A stretch of 64,000 bases of DNA from UMGS1519 sp963621885 (GCA_963621885.1 CAVFFT010000043.1:61811-125810); one strand, 5' to 3'; shown: positions 43,099-52,367, counted from the stretch's first letter. The notes: generated by a model from the sequence alone, not told the origin. Numbers and translations: made by a program.

Positions 43099-43383
43099 GC
43101 GGCGAACTTGCAGGATGGGCGCCCTTGCTGCGCCGCGTGCCTCGGCCTGTAGGCGCATGTGGCTACTGTTGTAAAGCGGCCTTGCGCGATTGGTACCGGT
43201 TTGAGTGAATCTGGTGAGGTGCAATTTCGCAGGGAGCTTCTTCATTTCGCAGAAGCCGGCCCAAGCATTCGCATGCTTCTGACTTTCGCCGGATACGATA
43301 AGCGACATGTCATATGAGGTAAGACTCCGTTCAAGCAACAAGCGGGTGGCGTGTGAGGCCCGTGCGAAAGCCGTGCGAATTCG
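43099..43383. other. Spacer before arsR-like gene, no gene seen
   Basis: About 285 bases. The frame from 43307 runs into the ArsR gene, but its upstream part precedes the promoter and has no ribosome-binding site, so it is considered non-coding. Confidence 0.5.
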
Positions 43384-43404
43384 ATTCGGTATAATGAACC
43401 GAAT
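43384..43404. promoter_or_regulatory. Operator overlapping the arsR promoter
   Basis: A perfect inverted repeat, ATTCGGT (43384-43390) and ACCGAAT (43398-43404), with a 7-base spacer that contains most of a perfect TATAAT (43390-43395). Binding here would block RNA polymerase, consistent with auto-repression by the regulator encoded 30 bases downstream. Confidence 0.7.
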
Positions 43405-43432
43405 GCTGAACAGAAATGACAAGGGGAATTGC

Positions 43433-43777
43433 ATGGCAGAGGTGCGTGATCTTGACGAGGCGGAAAGCATGGTGCTTGATGGCGGCGTGCCTGATGAGGA
43501 AGTGCTCTACGATCTTGCCGACCTGTTCAAGGTGTTCGCGGACACCACGCGCATTCGCATTCTCTACGCGCTGATGGAGCGCGAGCTCTATGTGAACGAG
43601 ATCGCCGAGGTGGTGGGTGTGTCGCAGAGCGGCGTGTCGCACCAGCTGCGGACGCTCAAACAGGCAAAACTCGTTCGTTCGACGCGCGATGGAAAAAACG
43701 TGCGATACGCCCTTGACGATAGCCACGTGTTTACGATGCTTGCACAGGGCATTACCCATGTGACAGAAACAGATTAA
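43433..43777 (+). CDS. ArsR/SmtB-family metal-responsive repressor, CzrA-like
   Basis: A 114-residue winged-HTH repressor (FADTTRIRILYALMEREL, then VGVSQSGVSHQLRTLKQAKL). The last helix holds Asp96, His98, His109 and Glu112. These are spaced like the alpha-5 metal ligands of the Zn/Co sensor CzrA (D, H, H, H), with Glu in the last place. It therefore probably senses a transition metal, likely zinc. AAGGGGAA precedes the ATG at 43433. No metal exporter lies next to it, which is unusual. It is followed 41 bases later by phosphoglucomutase, perhaps by read-through. Confidence 0.88.
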   Translation: MAEVRDLDEAESMVLDGGVPDEEVLYDLADLFKVFADTTRIRILYALMERELYVNEIAEVVGVSQSGVSHQLRTLKQAKLVRSTRDGKNVRYALDDSHVFTMLAQGITHVTETD

Positions 43778-43818
43778 GAATTTCAAGATGAATAACCCGG
43801 CCTAGGGGAAGGACAATC

Positions 43819-45513
43819 ATGAAATACGAGCAGCTGATTTCACGATGGCAGGAGCGCGTGAGCGACCCCGAGCTGAAACGCCAGCTGGATGCCTTGCTTG
43901 CATCGGAAGATGAAGCCGCTATTGAGGACGCTTTCTACCGCACGCTCGAATTTGGCACGGCAGGCTTGCGTGGCGTGCTGGGACCCGGCACGAACCGTAT
44001 GAACGTGTACACCGTTGGTCAGGCGACGCAGGGCCTGTGCAACTACCTGAACGCGCACAAGAAGGAAGGTGAGCAGCCGAGCGTGGCGATCTGCTACGAC
44101 TCCCGTATCAATTCCGAACTGTTCGCACGTGAAACGGCTGCCATTTGCGCAGGCAATGGCGTTGTCGCGTGGATCTACCCGCGTCTCGAGCCCACGCCCG
44201 CGCTTTCGTTTGCCGTGCGTCATCTGGGCTGCGATGCCGGCGTGAACGTGACGGCAAGCCATAATCCCGCCAAGTACAACGGCTACAAGGTGTACGGCAG
44301 CGATGGTTGCCAGATCGCAAGCGCGATGGCCGACGAGATTCAGGCGAGCATTCAGAACACCGACGCGTTCGACGATGTGAAGCGCGCCGATTTCGAAGAA
44401 GCCTTGGCGGCGGGCCAAATCCATTGGATTGGCGACGAGACGATTGAGGCTTTCCTCGACGCGGTGCAGCAGCAGAGCGTGAGCGCTGCCGGCGACAATG
44501 ATGTTCCGCTGAAGCTTGTTTACACGCCTCTGAATGGCACGGGCCGCGAATGCGTGCTCGCGGTGCTCAAGCGCATCGGCATCGACGACGTGACGGTGGT
44601 GCCGGAGCAGGAATACCCCGACGGCAATTTCCCCACCTGCCCGTACCCGAACCCCGAGATGCGCGAGGCTCTGCAGAAGGGCATCGACCTGTGCGAACAG
44701 GTGCACCCCGACCTGCTGCTTGCGACCGATCCCGACGCCGACCGCGTAGGTACGGCGGTAAAGGCGGGCGACGATTACGTGCTGCCTACCGGCAACGAGA
44801 TGGGTGTGCTGCTGCTCGACTACATCGGGCGCGTGCATAGCGAGAACGGGACGCTGCCAGCGAACCCGGTTGCGGTGACGACCATCGTTTCGACCGACAT
44901 GGTCGACGCGGTCGCGGCAAAGTACGGCATCGAGATTCGCCGCGTGCTGACGGGCTTCAAATATATCGGCGGCGTGATTGCCGACCTCGAGGCGGAGGGC
45001 CATCCTGAGCGTTTCGTGTTCGGCTTCGAGGAAAGCTACGGCTACCTGGCCGGCACCCATGCGCGCGACAAGGACGCGGTCGTGGCGAGCATGCTCATTT
45101 GCCAGATGGCGCGCTATTATCGCGCGCGCGGCAAGAGCCTGGCCGATGCGCTCGAGGATCTCTATCGCGAGCATGGCTATTACCGCAATAAGACGGTGAC
45201 GGCGGAATTCGACGGCGTCGCGGGTGCTGCTGCGATGGATTCCCTGATGGCGGGCCTGCGTGCGGAACCCCCGGCGGAGATTGGCGGGCTCGCTGTTCAG
45301 GCGGTGCTCGATTACAAGGCGGGCGTGAGCGGCCTTCCTTCCGCGAATGTGCTTGAGTTCGACCTCGAGGGCGGCCAGAAGGTGATCTTCCGTCCCAGTG
45401 GCACCGAGCCCAAGGTGAAGGCGTATGTGTTCGCACATGCGGCAACCGAGGAGGAGACAGAACAGCTGCGCGCGAAGCTTGTGGCGGCGTCCGAGGGAAT
45501 TCTCGGGAAATAA
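43819..45513 (+). CDS. Phosphoglucomutase / phosphomannomutase (alpha-D-phosphohexomutase)
   Basis: The 564-residue enzyme interconverts hexose 1- and 6-phosphates for cell-wall and glycogen precursors. The phosphoserine is Ser147 in TASHNP, the Mg2+ loop is DPDADR, the sugar-binding loop GFEESYGY, and the phosphate-binding loop RPSGTEPK. Length and N-terminal FGTAGLRG place it in the PGM2/PgcA-like subfamily. GGGAAGGA lies 6 bases before the ATG. Confidence 0.95.
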   Translation: MKYEQLISRWQERVSDPELKRQLDALLASEDEAAIEDAFYRTLEFGTAGLRGVLGPGTNRMNVYTVGQATQGLCNYLNAHKKEGEQPSVAICYDSRINSELFARETAAICAGNGVVAWIYPRLEPTPALSFAVRHLGCDAGVNVTASHNPAKYNGYKVYGSDGCQIASAMADEIQASIQNTDAFDDVKRADFEEALAAGQIHWIGDETIEAFLDAVQQQSVSAAGDNDVPLKLVYTPLNGTGRECVLAVLKRIGIDDVTVVPEQEYPDGNFPTCPYPNPEMREALQKGIDLCEQVHPDLLLATDPDADRVGTAVKAGDDYVLPTGNEMGVLLLDYIGRVHSENGTLPANPVAVTTIVSTDMVDAVAAKYGIEIRRVLTGFKYIGGVIADLEAEGHPERFVFGFEESYGYLAGTHARDKDAVVASMLICQMARYYRARGKSLADALEDLYREHGYYRNKTVTAEFDGVAGAAAMDSLMAGLRAEPPAEIGGLAVQAVLDYKAGVSGLPSANVLEFDLEGGQKVIFRPSGTEPKVKAYVFAHAATEEETEQLRAKLVAASEGILGK

Positions 45514-45630
45514 GTTAGAAGCGCGCGGCGTACGAAAAAGGCGCGAAGCAAGGCGCGTAACGGCAAGTAAACAAATAGCGCACGCCGCAGGGACGTGGCG
45601 CAAACTTCAATTTGAACGAAAGGATGCGGG

Positions 45631-46194
45631 ATGAAAGATCTCAGCGACAAGAAGGTTGCGATAGTGATAGCACCGGACCAGTTTCGCGATGAGGAGTATG
45701 CGCAGCCTCATGCGTCGCTGAACCTCGCGAAGGCGGACGTGACGGTTGTCAGCACCGAAGTGGGCAAATGCTACGGCACGCGTGGAAGCATCGTGCATGC
45801 GCGCATGTCCCTGGCCGACGCTGCCAATCAGGATTGGGATGCCGTCGTGTTTGTGGGCGGTTCGGGCGCTGGCGTGTATGCCGAAGACCCGCTGGCACAT
45901 TCGCTTGCGCTGCGGACGCATGAGCGTGGCTGCCTGGTTGCCGCCATTTGCAAGGCTCCCATCATCCTTGCCCATGCGGGCCTGCTGCGCGGCGTTGAGG
46001 CGACAAGCTTCCCGGACTACCACGATGAGCTGCGCCAATATGGCGCGAAGGTGCTCACTTCGCCTGTTGTCCAGACGGAAGTGGATGGCGCGCCCATCAT
46101 TACCGCGAACGGCCCGGAGTCGGCATTCGCATTTGGCCAGGACATCGTGAACACGCTGCGTGGTCCCTACGATCCCTTCGGCCTTAGCCTGTAG
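45631..46194 (+). CDS. DJ-1/PfpI family protein
   Basis: A 187-residue protein with a class I glutaminase-like fold. The nucleophile-elbow cysteine is in VAAICKAPIIL (about residue 109), where AICHG is the PfpI consensus. The flanking VFVGGSGAG and GPESAFAFGQDI are typical. Members act as deglycases, chaperones or proteases, and the specific activity is not predictable. The His of the catalytic pair is replaced by Lys in the elbow context, so peptidase activity is unlikely. GAAAGGATGCGGG precedes the ATG. Confidence 0.9.
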   Translation: MKDLSDKKVAIVIAPDQFRDEEYAQPHASLNLAKADVTVVSTEVGKCYGTRGSIVHARMSLADAANQDWDAVVFVGGSGAGVYAEDPLAHSLALRTHERGCLVAAICKAPIILAHAGLLRGVEATSFPDYHDELRQYGAKVLTSPVVQTEVDGAPIITANGPESAFAFGQDIVNTLRGPYDPFGLSL

Positions 46195-46230
46195 GGCGGT
46201 CGAATCGAGGGCTCCGGTTCAGGGCGCTCC

Positions 46231-46295
46231 GCTCAAGGGCGAAGTCGCGGTCCCTTGGGCGCCCGCTCAAGGGCGCAATCCGCGAGCCCTTGGGC
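46231..46295. repeat. 30-bp imperfect direct repeat after DJ-1 gene
   Basis: GCTCAAGGGCG... CCCTTGGGC occurs at 46231-46260 and 46265-46295, each half also partly self-complementary. No T-run follows, so it is not a clear terminator. Confidence 0.6.
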
Positions 46296-46399
46296 TGGGG
46301 TTTGCAAGCCGATCCTTGGGCACCCGATAAGGGGCTCACATAAGCCCTGGTCTCGCGCCGAGACCACCAATTAGTTTCATTCCGGGAAGGGAGGCGCAC

Positions 46400-48073
46400 A
46401 TGGCTGCAGCAACCGCAAGTAAAGTTGCAAAGGCGCGTGCGCTTGCGAGCATGACGATGGACGCGGAGTCGCGCCGTCGCCTGATGGAGATCATTTCCAT
46501 CCTGAACAAGTACCAGTTTTTGCGCCGTCCCACCCCGGAAACCGCGAAGGCCGTTCTCGAAGAGCTCGGGCCGACCTTCGTGAAGCTCGGCCAGATGGTT
46601 TCAAGCCACGCTGACCTTTTCCCGGCGGAATACTGCGCCGCCTTCGCCAGCTTGCGCAACGAGAGCAATCCCCTTCCCTATGACGACATAGAGCGAATCC
46701 TGCGTGCGGAATACGGCGAACGCTACGACGAGATATTCGAGTCGATTGATACGGCCGCCTTGGGAAGCGCTAGCATCGCGCAGGTGCATCGCGCCCGTTT
46801 GAAGACGGGCGAGGACGTGGCGGTGAAGGTGCAGCGGCCGGGCATCAAGCCGAAGATGCGCGAGGATATCAAGCTTTTGCGGAAGGCGAGCGAGCTTCTC
46901 GAAGGTTCGTCGCAGATAGGCATCGACTTCGATATCGTGCAGTTCATTGACGAGCTCGACCGCACGGTCAACGAGGAGATCGACTTCCGGGTGGAAGCGA
47001 AGAACCTTGGCGAGTTCTACCGCTTCAACGAAACGCGTCGCGGCATTTCAAGTCCGCAGGTGTATGAGGAATTGAGCAGCGAGCACGTTCTCGTGATGGA
47101 ATACATCGACGGCTTGAGCTTCGAACACCTTGATGAGCTGCGCGAAAAGTATGGCGACCGGAAGATTCGCTCATTCGGCAATCGCATCGTCCAGAATTAC
47201 CTTGACCAGATGCTGGAGGACGGCCTGTTCCACGTGGACCCGCATCCGGCGAACGTGATGGTGCGTGGCGACGACATCGTGTGGATCGACATGGGCATGA
47301 TGGGTCGCATCACGCGCGGCGAGCGCGAGCTGCTGTACGACCTCTTCAAGGCCGTGGCCTTCGGCGATGCAGTGGAAGCGAAGCGCATCTTCCTCATATG
47401 GGGGCATGCGCAGGGCAAGGTCGACCATGTGCGCCTGCTGCGCGATACCGATGCGCTGCTCATGCGTTACGCGAGCCGCGACATTTCGAATCTCGATCTC
47501 GCGAATGGCATAAACGACCTGCTCAACCTGCTACGTGGTCAGCATATCGATATGCCGGGTTCGTTCCTGTCCCTTGCGCGCGGACTTATGACCCTGCAGG
47601 GGACCGTGCAATATATGAATCCCGAAATATCCGTGACGGCGACGCTCGAGCGCTACCTGCAGCGCACGGCGATGAACAGCCTCGATCCTATGGAGCGGGC
47701 TGAAGCGGCGGCGGTTGACGCGTATCGTGCGGCGGAACATGCCGTCAAGATTCCACAGGCGACCTACGATGTGCTCTCCGAGCTCAAGAAAGGCGAACTG
47801 CAGATCAACATGCAGCTGCGCGATATCGAAGAGCCAGTGAGCGCCTTGCGTCGCTCCGTCGAGCGCCTGGAAATGGGCATCATCACCGCGGGCCTTTTTG
47901 TGGGTTCGAGCCTTCTGTGCCAGACCAACATGGAACCGCAGGTGCTTGGCATACCGATTATTGGTTTCCTGGGCTTCGCCTGCGCGCTGGCGATTTCGAT
48001 TTATCTGGTATGGAAGCTCTTCGGGCAGGAGCGCAAGAAGCGCCGCATGCGTGACAAGAACAAGATGCTTTAG
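46400..48073 (+). CDS. UbiB/ABC1/COQ8-like atypical kinase, membrane-anchored
   Basis: A 557-residue ADCK-family protein. It has the KxGQ motif (FVKLGQMVSSH), the A-rich loop LGSASIAQVHRA in place of a P-loop, the catalytic-loop HVDPHPANVM, the DFG-like WIDMGMMG and, at the C-terminus, two transmembrane helices (about residues 495-535). These proteins act in quinone biosynthesis or lipid handling; its substrate here is unknown. GGGAAGGGAGG precedes the ATG. The HIT gene follows 52 bases later. Confidence 0.92.
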   Translation: MAAATASKVAKARALASMTMDAESRRRLMEIISILNKYQFLRRPTPETAKAVLEELGPTFVKLGQMVSSHADLFPAEYCAAFASLRNESNPLPYDDIERILRAEYGERYDEIFESIDTAALGSASIAQVHRARLKTGEDVAVKVQRPGIKPKMREDIKLLRKASELLEGSSQIGIDFDIVQFIDELDRTVNEEIDFRVEAKNLGEFYRFNETRRGISSPQVYEELSSEHVLVMEYIDGLSFEHLDELREKYGDRKIRSFGNRIVQNYLDQMLEDGLFHVDPHPANVMVRGDDIVWIDMGMMGRITRGERELLYDLFKAVAFGDAVEAKRIFLIWGHAQGKVDHVRLLRDTDALLMRYASRDISNLDLANGINDLLNLLRGQHIDMPGSFLSLARGLMTLQGTVQYMNPEISVTATLERYLQRTAMNSLDPMERAEAAAVDAYRAAEHAVKIPQATYDVLSELKKGELQINMQLRDIEEPVSALRRSVERLEMGIITAGLFVGSSLLCQTNMEPQVLGIPIIGFLGFACALAISIYLVWKLFGQERKKRRMRDKNKML

Positions 48074-48124
48074 ATTTGGTTTCGGCCTGCTATCATGCGA
48101 AAGGTGTCGATAAGGAGGATTGCT

Positions 48125-48502
48125 GTGAAGACTGACGAAAACTGCGTGTTCTGCAAGATTGCTTCGGGTGAGATTCCCGCGAAGCTGATATACGAGGATG
48201 AATACTGCGTCGCGTTCCCCGATATGGAGCCGCTGATGCCGGTGCATACGCTCATCATCCCGAAGGATCATTATGCGGATGTGGCCGATGACGTGCCCGA
48301 AGAGCTCCTGGGCCATCTCTTCAAGGTGGTGCAGAAGGTCGTTGACCTTCAGGGCGTGCACGAGTCGGGCTTCCGCCTGCTGCTGAATGCGGGTGAGGAT
48401 GCGAGCCAGAGTGTTCGCCATCTGCATATTCACCTGCTCGGTGGTCATAAGATGCCGCGTCCGAACGACCAGGACTGGAGCGCCGAGGCCAACCAGGACT
48501 AG
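48125..48502 (+). CDS. HIT-family nucleotide-binding protein
   Basis: A 125-residue histidine-triad protein. It has CVFCKIASGEIPAK at the start, DMEPLMPVHTLIIPKDHY in the middle and the triad VRHLHIHLLGG. Bacterial homologues (HinT) hydrolyse adenosine 5'-phosphoramidates. The GTG at 48125 is chosen as start because AAGGAGG lies 6 bases upstream; the frame extends 10 codons further. The N-terminal CxxC may bind zinc. Confidence 0.93.
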   Translation: MKTDENCVFCKIASGEIPAKLIYEDEYCVAFPDMEPLMPVHTLIIPKDHYADVADDVPEELLGHLFKVVQKVVDLQGVHESGFRLLLNAGEDASQSVRHLHIHLLGGHKMPRPNDQDWSAEANQD

Positions 48503-48540
48503 TCGGATTGGCGGTTCGCAAATTAACCACAGGGCCGCGT

Positions 48541-48569
48541 TTGCACTGGTGGGCGAAATAGCATATACT
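48541..48569 (+). promoter_or_regulatory. tRNA-Thr promoter
   Basis: TTGCAC (48541-48546) and TATACT (48564-48569) with a 17-base spacer, 27 bases before the tRNA 5' end. Confidence 0.75.
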
Positions 48570-48596
48570 CACGCTTGCTTTGGTAACAAAGCACAA

Positions 48597-48672
48597 GCCA
48601 ACGTGGCTCAGTTGGTAGAGCAGCGCACTCGTAATGCGCAGGTCATCGGTTCGAGTCCGATCGTTGGCTCCA
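48597..48672 (+). tRNA. tRNA-Thr (anticodon CGT)
   Basis: The full cloverleaf can be drawn: acceptor GCCAACG with CGTTGGC, D-arm GCTC-AGTTGGTA-GAGC, anticodon stem GCGCA/TGCGC with loop CTCGTAA (anticodon CGT, reads ACG) and T-arm with GGTTCGAGTCC. CCA is encoded. It is followed directly by a terminator. Confidence 0.97.
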
Positions 48673-48680
48673 GTAAAATT

Positions 48681-48715
48681 CAGCCTGCAGATTTTCTGCA
48701 GGCTGTTTTGCTTTT
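48681..48715 (+). terminator. tRNA terminator
   Basis: CAGCCTGCAG pairs with CTGCAGGCTG around ATTTT; TTTTGCTTTT follows. Confidence 0.95.
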
Positions 48716-48937
48716 GGGGCCTGTGTCTATGCCGTCGCACGCATAAGCCGTTTCGCGTTCCGCAAGTGACGCCCCGCGCCCCGCTATGCCCCCGGCTTCC
48801 CGAGGTGTCTTTGCGGAACCTTCACGCGCACGTACTATATCGGGTGTATTCACGCCGATGCCTCCCCCATAGTTCGTAAGGCATGGTAGGATTTCGCTGA
48901 ATATCAATGTGGGTGAAGACCAGGAGGCGTGCAAAAT

Positions 48938-50023
48938 ATGCAGCTGCAAGCAGCGAATACGACAAAGTGGCTCAAAGCAGGAGTGACTGCCGCGATTGTC
49001 CTTTCGGTTTCTCTGGCTATGGCGCCGCACGCAATGGCGGACGAGCCCACGACCAGCGAGGAAGCGTACACGCAGCTTTGCGCCCAGCAGGAAACCCTCG
49101 ACAAGGCGTCTCAGAAATACTTCACCGCCTTGCAGGACTACAGCGATGCGGTGAATGACCGCGACGAGGCGCAGGACAAGCTCGACCAGATTGAAAAAGA
49201 GCTGGAGGTCGCGCAGGATCGCTTGGGCGACCGCGCACGCGAGCTCTATCGCGATGGCATCGGTTCGTGGATTGACATTCTGCTTGGAAGCACCACTCTC
49301 AGCGAGTTTACGCAGAACCTTGAGCTCATCAACATCATGAACATGAGCGATGCGGAGCTCATCCAGAAGGAGCGCGATTTGCGCAACGAGAGCCGCACGC
49401 AGCAAGCGGTGCTCGAGGAGAAAGTGCAGAGCGCCGAGCACTATGCCGATGAGGCTGAGAAATCCTATAAGGAAGCCGAAGAGCTGACCGAGTCGCTTCA
49501 GGCGAAGTACGATTCGCTGACTGCCGAAGAGCAGGCGTATATTGCGGCTCAGCAAGAACAGCAGGCGGCAAACGATCAGACGGTGATTGATGCCATTGAA
49601 CAGAGTGGCGGCACGGTCAATTCCGATGGCACGATTACTGACTCCAATGGCAACACCTACAGTGATCCTTCTGCGTACAGTTCCGCAACGGGCAGCGATA
49701 TCGTTTCGCGTGCCATGTCGCAGCTTGGCGCCAAATATGTGTGGGGAGGCGTCGGTGGCAGCGATGGCGGCTACGACTGCTCGGGCTTTGTGAGCTACGC
49801 GCTGACCGGCAAGAACACGCGTCTTGGCACGACGGCCGACTTTGTGAATTGGAATCAGGTGTCCGACCCGCAGCCGGGTGACGTGTGCGTTATCCACGAG
49901 AAGAATGGCAATCAGCATACGGGCATCTACATTGGCAACGGCAAGATGGTGCACGCTCAGGACTCCAAGACCGGCGTTGTGGTGAGCAACGTGCAGAAGG
50001 GCATGATCTACGTCCGCCAGTAA
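48938..50023 (+). CDS. Secreted NlpC/P60 peptidoglycan endopeptidase with coiled coil
   Basis: A 361-residue secreted hydrolase. It has a signal peptide (cleavage near AMA-D35), a long coiled-coil (about 40-215), a Gly/Ser/Asp linker, and a C-terminal NlpC/P60 domain with Cys281 (YDCSGFV), His327 (QHTGIYIG) and His339. This is the layout of RipA-like and PcsB-like cell-division hydrolases that cut stem peptides. Of two candidate starts, the ATG at 48938 has AGGAGG at 10 bases, while the GTG at 48929 would be too close. It is followed by a minus-strand lipoprotein. Confidence 0.94.
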   Translation: MQLQAANTTKWLKAGVTAAIVLSVSLAMAPHAMADEPTTSEEAYTQLCAQQETLDKASQKYFTALQDYSDAVNDRDEAQDKLDQIEKELEVAQDRLGDRARELYRDGIGSWIDILLGSTTLSEFTQNLELINIMNMSDAELIQKERDLRNESRTQQAVLEEKVQSAEHYADEAEKSYKEAEELTESLQAKYDSLTAEEQAYIAAQQEQQAANDQTVIDAIEQSGGTVNSDGTITDSNGNTYSDPSAYSSATGSDIVSRAMSQLGAKYVWGGVGGSDGGYDCSGFVSYALTGKNTRLGTTADFVNWNQVSDPQPGDVCVIHEKNGNQHTGIYIGNGKMVHAQDSKTGVVVSNVQKGMIYVRQ

Positions 50024-50073
50024 GTGCGCGGGAGCATTCGCCGTGTGTGGGCGTCGCCGCGCCCACCGAACTC

Positions 50074-50586
50074 TTAAGCGTTCTTGATGCTGATGCTGCG
50101 GTTCGTTTTGGTGACCGAACCGTTGTCGCCCATATAGGTCTCGTTGAACGTAAGGTCGACGTTGTTGTAATCGTCGGCGCTTGAAAGCTCGCTGCTCGAC
50201 ACCTTCAGGCGTACGAAATCATTCGCGGCGAGATTCAGATTGATCGTCTTGCTGCTTTCCCCATCACGGACGATGGAAAGCGGGCTGCTTTCGTAATCGG
50301 CCTGGTTGATTTCGTATTCCTGACCGCCAATCTTGACCGAGGTGAAGGTGGCGTTAATCGTGCTCTCGTTCCCGGAATTCGTGATTTCGAGAACGATGCC
50401 GTCATCTCCCTTGCCCACGACAACAGCGGAAAGCGAGCCGTTTGAAACGACGGAAATATCGGGAATCGGGTCGCTGTGGCCGGTCTCGTCGACAGCGGGA
50501 TCGGTTGTTTGCTGCTGCTCAAGGCATCCGCACAGGCACAAGGAGAGTGCCGCCGCAAAGGCAAGCAGGATGAACTTTTTAATCAT
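50074..50586 (-). CDS. Lipoprotein, unknown
   Basis: A 170-residue secreted lipoprotein with the lipobox LCGC (modified Cys24 or nearby) after a hydrophobic signal. The mature domain is beta-rich and Asn/Ser/Asp-rich (ISVVSNGSLSAVVVGKGDDG and SVKIGGQEYEI), similar to small DUF-type lipoproteins of Gram-positive bacteria. The earlier in-frame start (50766) is rejected. The ATG at 50584-50586 has AAGGAAGGG upstream. It is convergent with the NlpC gene. No function assigned. Confidence 0.8.
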   Translation of the reverse strand: MIKKFILLAFAAALSLCLCGCLEQQQTTDPAVDETGHSDPIPDISVVSNGSLSAVVVGKGDDGIVLEITNSGNESTINATFTSVKIGGQEYEINQADYESSPLSIVRDGESSKTINLNLAANDFVRLKVSSSELSSADDYNNVDLTFNETYMGDNGSVTKTNRSISIKNA

Positions 50587-50767
50587 GATGTTCCCTTCCT
50601 TGCGAACGTACTTCGAGAGTATAGCAAAGCTGCGGAAGGGGAATCGCGTGTTGACGTATGTGAGGGATGTATGGGTGGCGTATGGGTAATGCTGCCGAAA
50701 GGCGCTGCGGTTGGCGCGCTTTCGCTGCGGGCGTGGCGAGCTCTTGTAGGAGAACCAGCGCAGCAAG

Positions 50768-50853
50768 TTCCCGCGGCGGGCGCCTTTGCAGGGGAATCTG
50801 GTGCGGCGTGGTCCCGTGGCGGGCGTCTCCGCGGGGGAAGCTAGTGCGTCACG
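50768..50853. repeat. 43-bp imperfect tandem repeat
   Basis: A unit of about 43 bp beginning CCCGCGGCGGGCG occurs twice (50768-50810 and 50811-50853). The second copy runs over the 3' end of the minus-strand gene, so it includes its stop codon. Confidence 0.6.
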
Positions 50854-52367
50854 TGGCGGATGATGCGCTCAGGGCGAGGCGAGGGCTCCTGCGCCCAGGC
50901 GATATGCGCTTCAACGAACTGGGGATAGGTGTCGGCATCGTAGTGGCGGGCGTCCTGCGTCATGCGCAGCTGGAACCCCTTGCCGTCTCGCGATTCCACC
51001 TCATAGGGCGCTTCCCCAGGACTCGCGGCATTCGCATTGGAAATCGAGATGCCGACAAAGGAACCCGGCATGTCGGGCGCCTCTCCCATTGCATTGAGGA
51101 AATAGGCGCTGTCGCCGATGTCGTGAAGGAAGTCGCCGCCGTCGAAGGAAAGCGTGATGGTATCGCCCTTATGGAGCCCTTCAATGTTGATGAGGAAGCT
51201 GCGCTGCGTGGCGGGAACAAGGAGCGCGCCCTGATATTCGAGGCTGTGGCGCATCCAGGCGCAGTTGATCCATTCGCAGAGCGGCAGGACGCCTTGCGGC
51301 CCTTCGGCCGTGAAGGTTCCCGCGGGGGTTTCGAGCTGGTAGAGCGTCATGCCGTCGCCGAGTCCATGAGAAGCTGGCCAGGAATACTCGCCGCGCGTGG
51401 GCTTTTCGGCGCGCTTGCCGGTGTGGAAGCGCTTCCAGGTGTATTCGCGATAGGCGTCTTGCGCGAAGACCGGTGCGCCTTCGCAAAGGACCAGCTCACC
51501 ATAGCCTTTTGAACTCATGGTGGCGTAGGCGGGCCAAGGCAGGTCGCCGATGGCGTTGCCCTGCTCGTTGTAGCGCGCACTGATGGCGGCGAGGATGTAG
51601 ACGCGAACGCTTTCGGGATCGAATTCGGCGCGCACCTTTTGGGCGATTTCAGCGCTCGCGGCGGCGGGCTCAACGGTCTCTTCCTCAATGGTGAGCGCGT
51701 CCAAGCGGCGCTGCGTTTCCTCATCCATCAGATACAGGGTTGCTTTGGCGAGAACGACATCGCGGAGCGCCGCATAGTTCTCACGCAGAAAATCCTGGAC
51801 TTCCGGATCGTCCTGCGGCTGCTTTGCGCGCGGCGGGCGCGTCACGCCGAAACGCTGCTTGAAGAGGGCATCGCAGCCGGACTTCGCCTCGTGGTAGATG
51901 CCTGCGATAAGCTCGTCGTGGAAGTGGTGGAACGCTTCGAGCGCGTCGTGTATGCGCTGATGAGCCTGCGCCATCTGCATCTGGGCTTGATTGAGCGCTT
52001 CCTCTTCGGTGAGGGGCGCAGCAGGTTCGTCCGCCTGCCCTTCGGGGGTGTTGTCATCGGCGGCTTCAGTGGAATCGTCGGAACCGGGCTTCTTGTCTGC
52101 GGCATCGCCGTCTGCGTCGGCGTTGCTGTTTTCGTCGCCAGTGCTTTCGTCTTTTGCGTTGTCATCCGCGGTCGCATTAGAAGCGGAAGGCTCATCCTTT
52201 TTCGCTTCGGTTTCGGATGACTCAGCGCTGGCATTCTCAGTTGCGGAAGCTTTGTCCTTGGTGGCTTCCGTCGCGCCACCGTTCTTTTTCTTTTGGAAGG
52301 CGAGCATACCGATAACGGCAATCACGATAACGGCGATGATGACGTACAAGAAAAGACTGCTGTCCAT
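50841..52367 (-). CDS. Membrane-anchored protein with acidic linker, unknown
   Basis: A 508-residue protein. Residues 4-24 form the only membrane helix. Residues 30-120 are an Ala/Asp/Glu/Ser low-complexity linker. Residues 125-508 are a soluble domain, all-alpha at first (His-rich FHHFHDELIAG around residue 155), then alpha/beta. No family is recognised. GGAGAGCAT precedes the ATG at 52367. Its architecture parallels the 23801 gene product, but sequences differ. Confidence 0.75.
   Translation of the reverse strand: MDSSLFLYVIIAVIVIAVIGMLAFQKKKNGGATEATKDKASATENASAESSETEAKKDEPSASNATADDNAKDESTGDENSNADADGDAADKKPGSDDSTEAADDNTPEGQADEPAAPLTEEEALNQAQMQMAQAHQRIHDALEAFHHFHDELIAGIYHEAKSGCDALFKQRFGVTRPPRAKQPQDDPEVQDFLRENYAALRDVVLAKATLYLMDEETQRRLDALTIEEETVEPAAASAEIAQKVRAEFDPESVRVYILAAISARYNEQGNAIGDLPWPAYATMSSKGYGELVLCEGAPVFAQDAYREYTWKRFHTGKRAEKPTRGEYSWPASHGLGDGMTLYQLETPAGTFTAEGPQGVLPLCEWINCAWMRHSLEYQGALLVPATQRSFLINIEGLHKGDTITLSFDGGDFLHDIGDSAYFLNAMGEAPDMPGSFVGISISNANAASPGEAPYEVESRDGKGFQLRMTQDARHYDADTYPQFVEAHIAWAQEPSPRPERIIRHVTH

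Noticed and set aside
43307..43432. Longer ArsR start at 43307
   Set aside because: It would begin upstream of the TATAAT promoter and operator, so it cannot be in the same transcript.
48597..48672. tRNA-Thr as an integration site
   Set aside because: No integrase gene or repeated tRNA 3' end was seen nearby.
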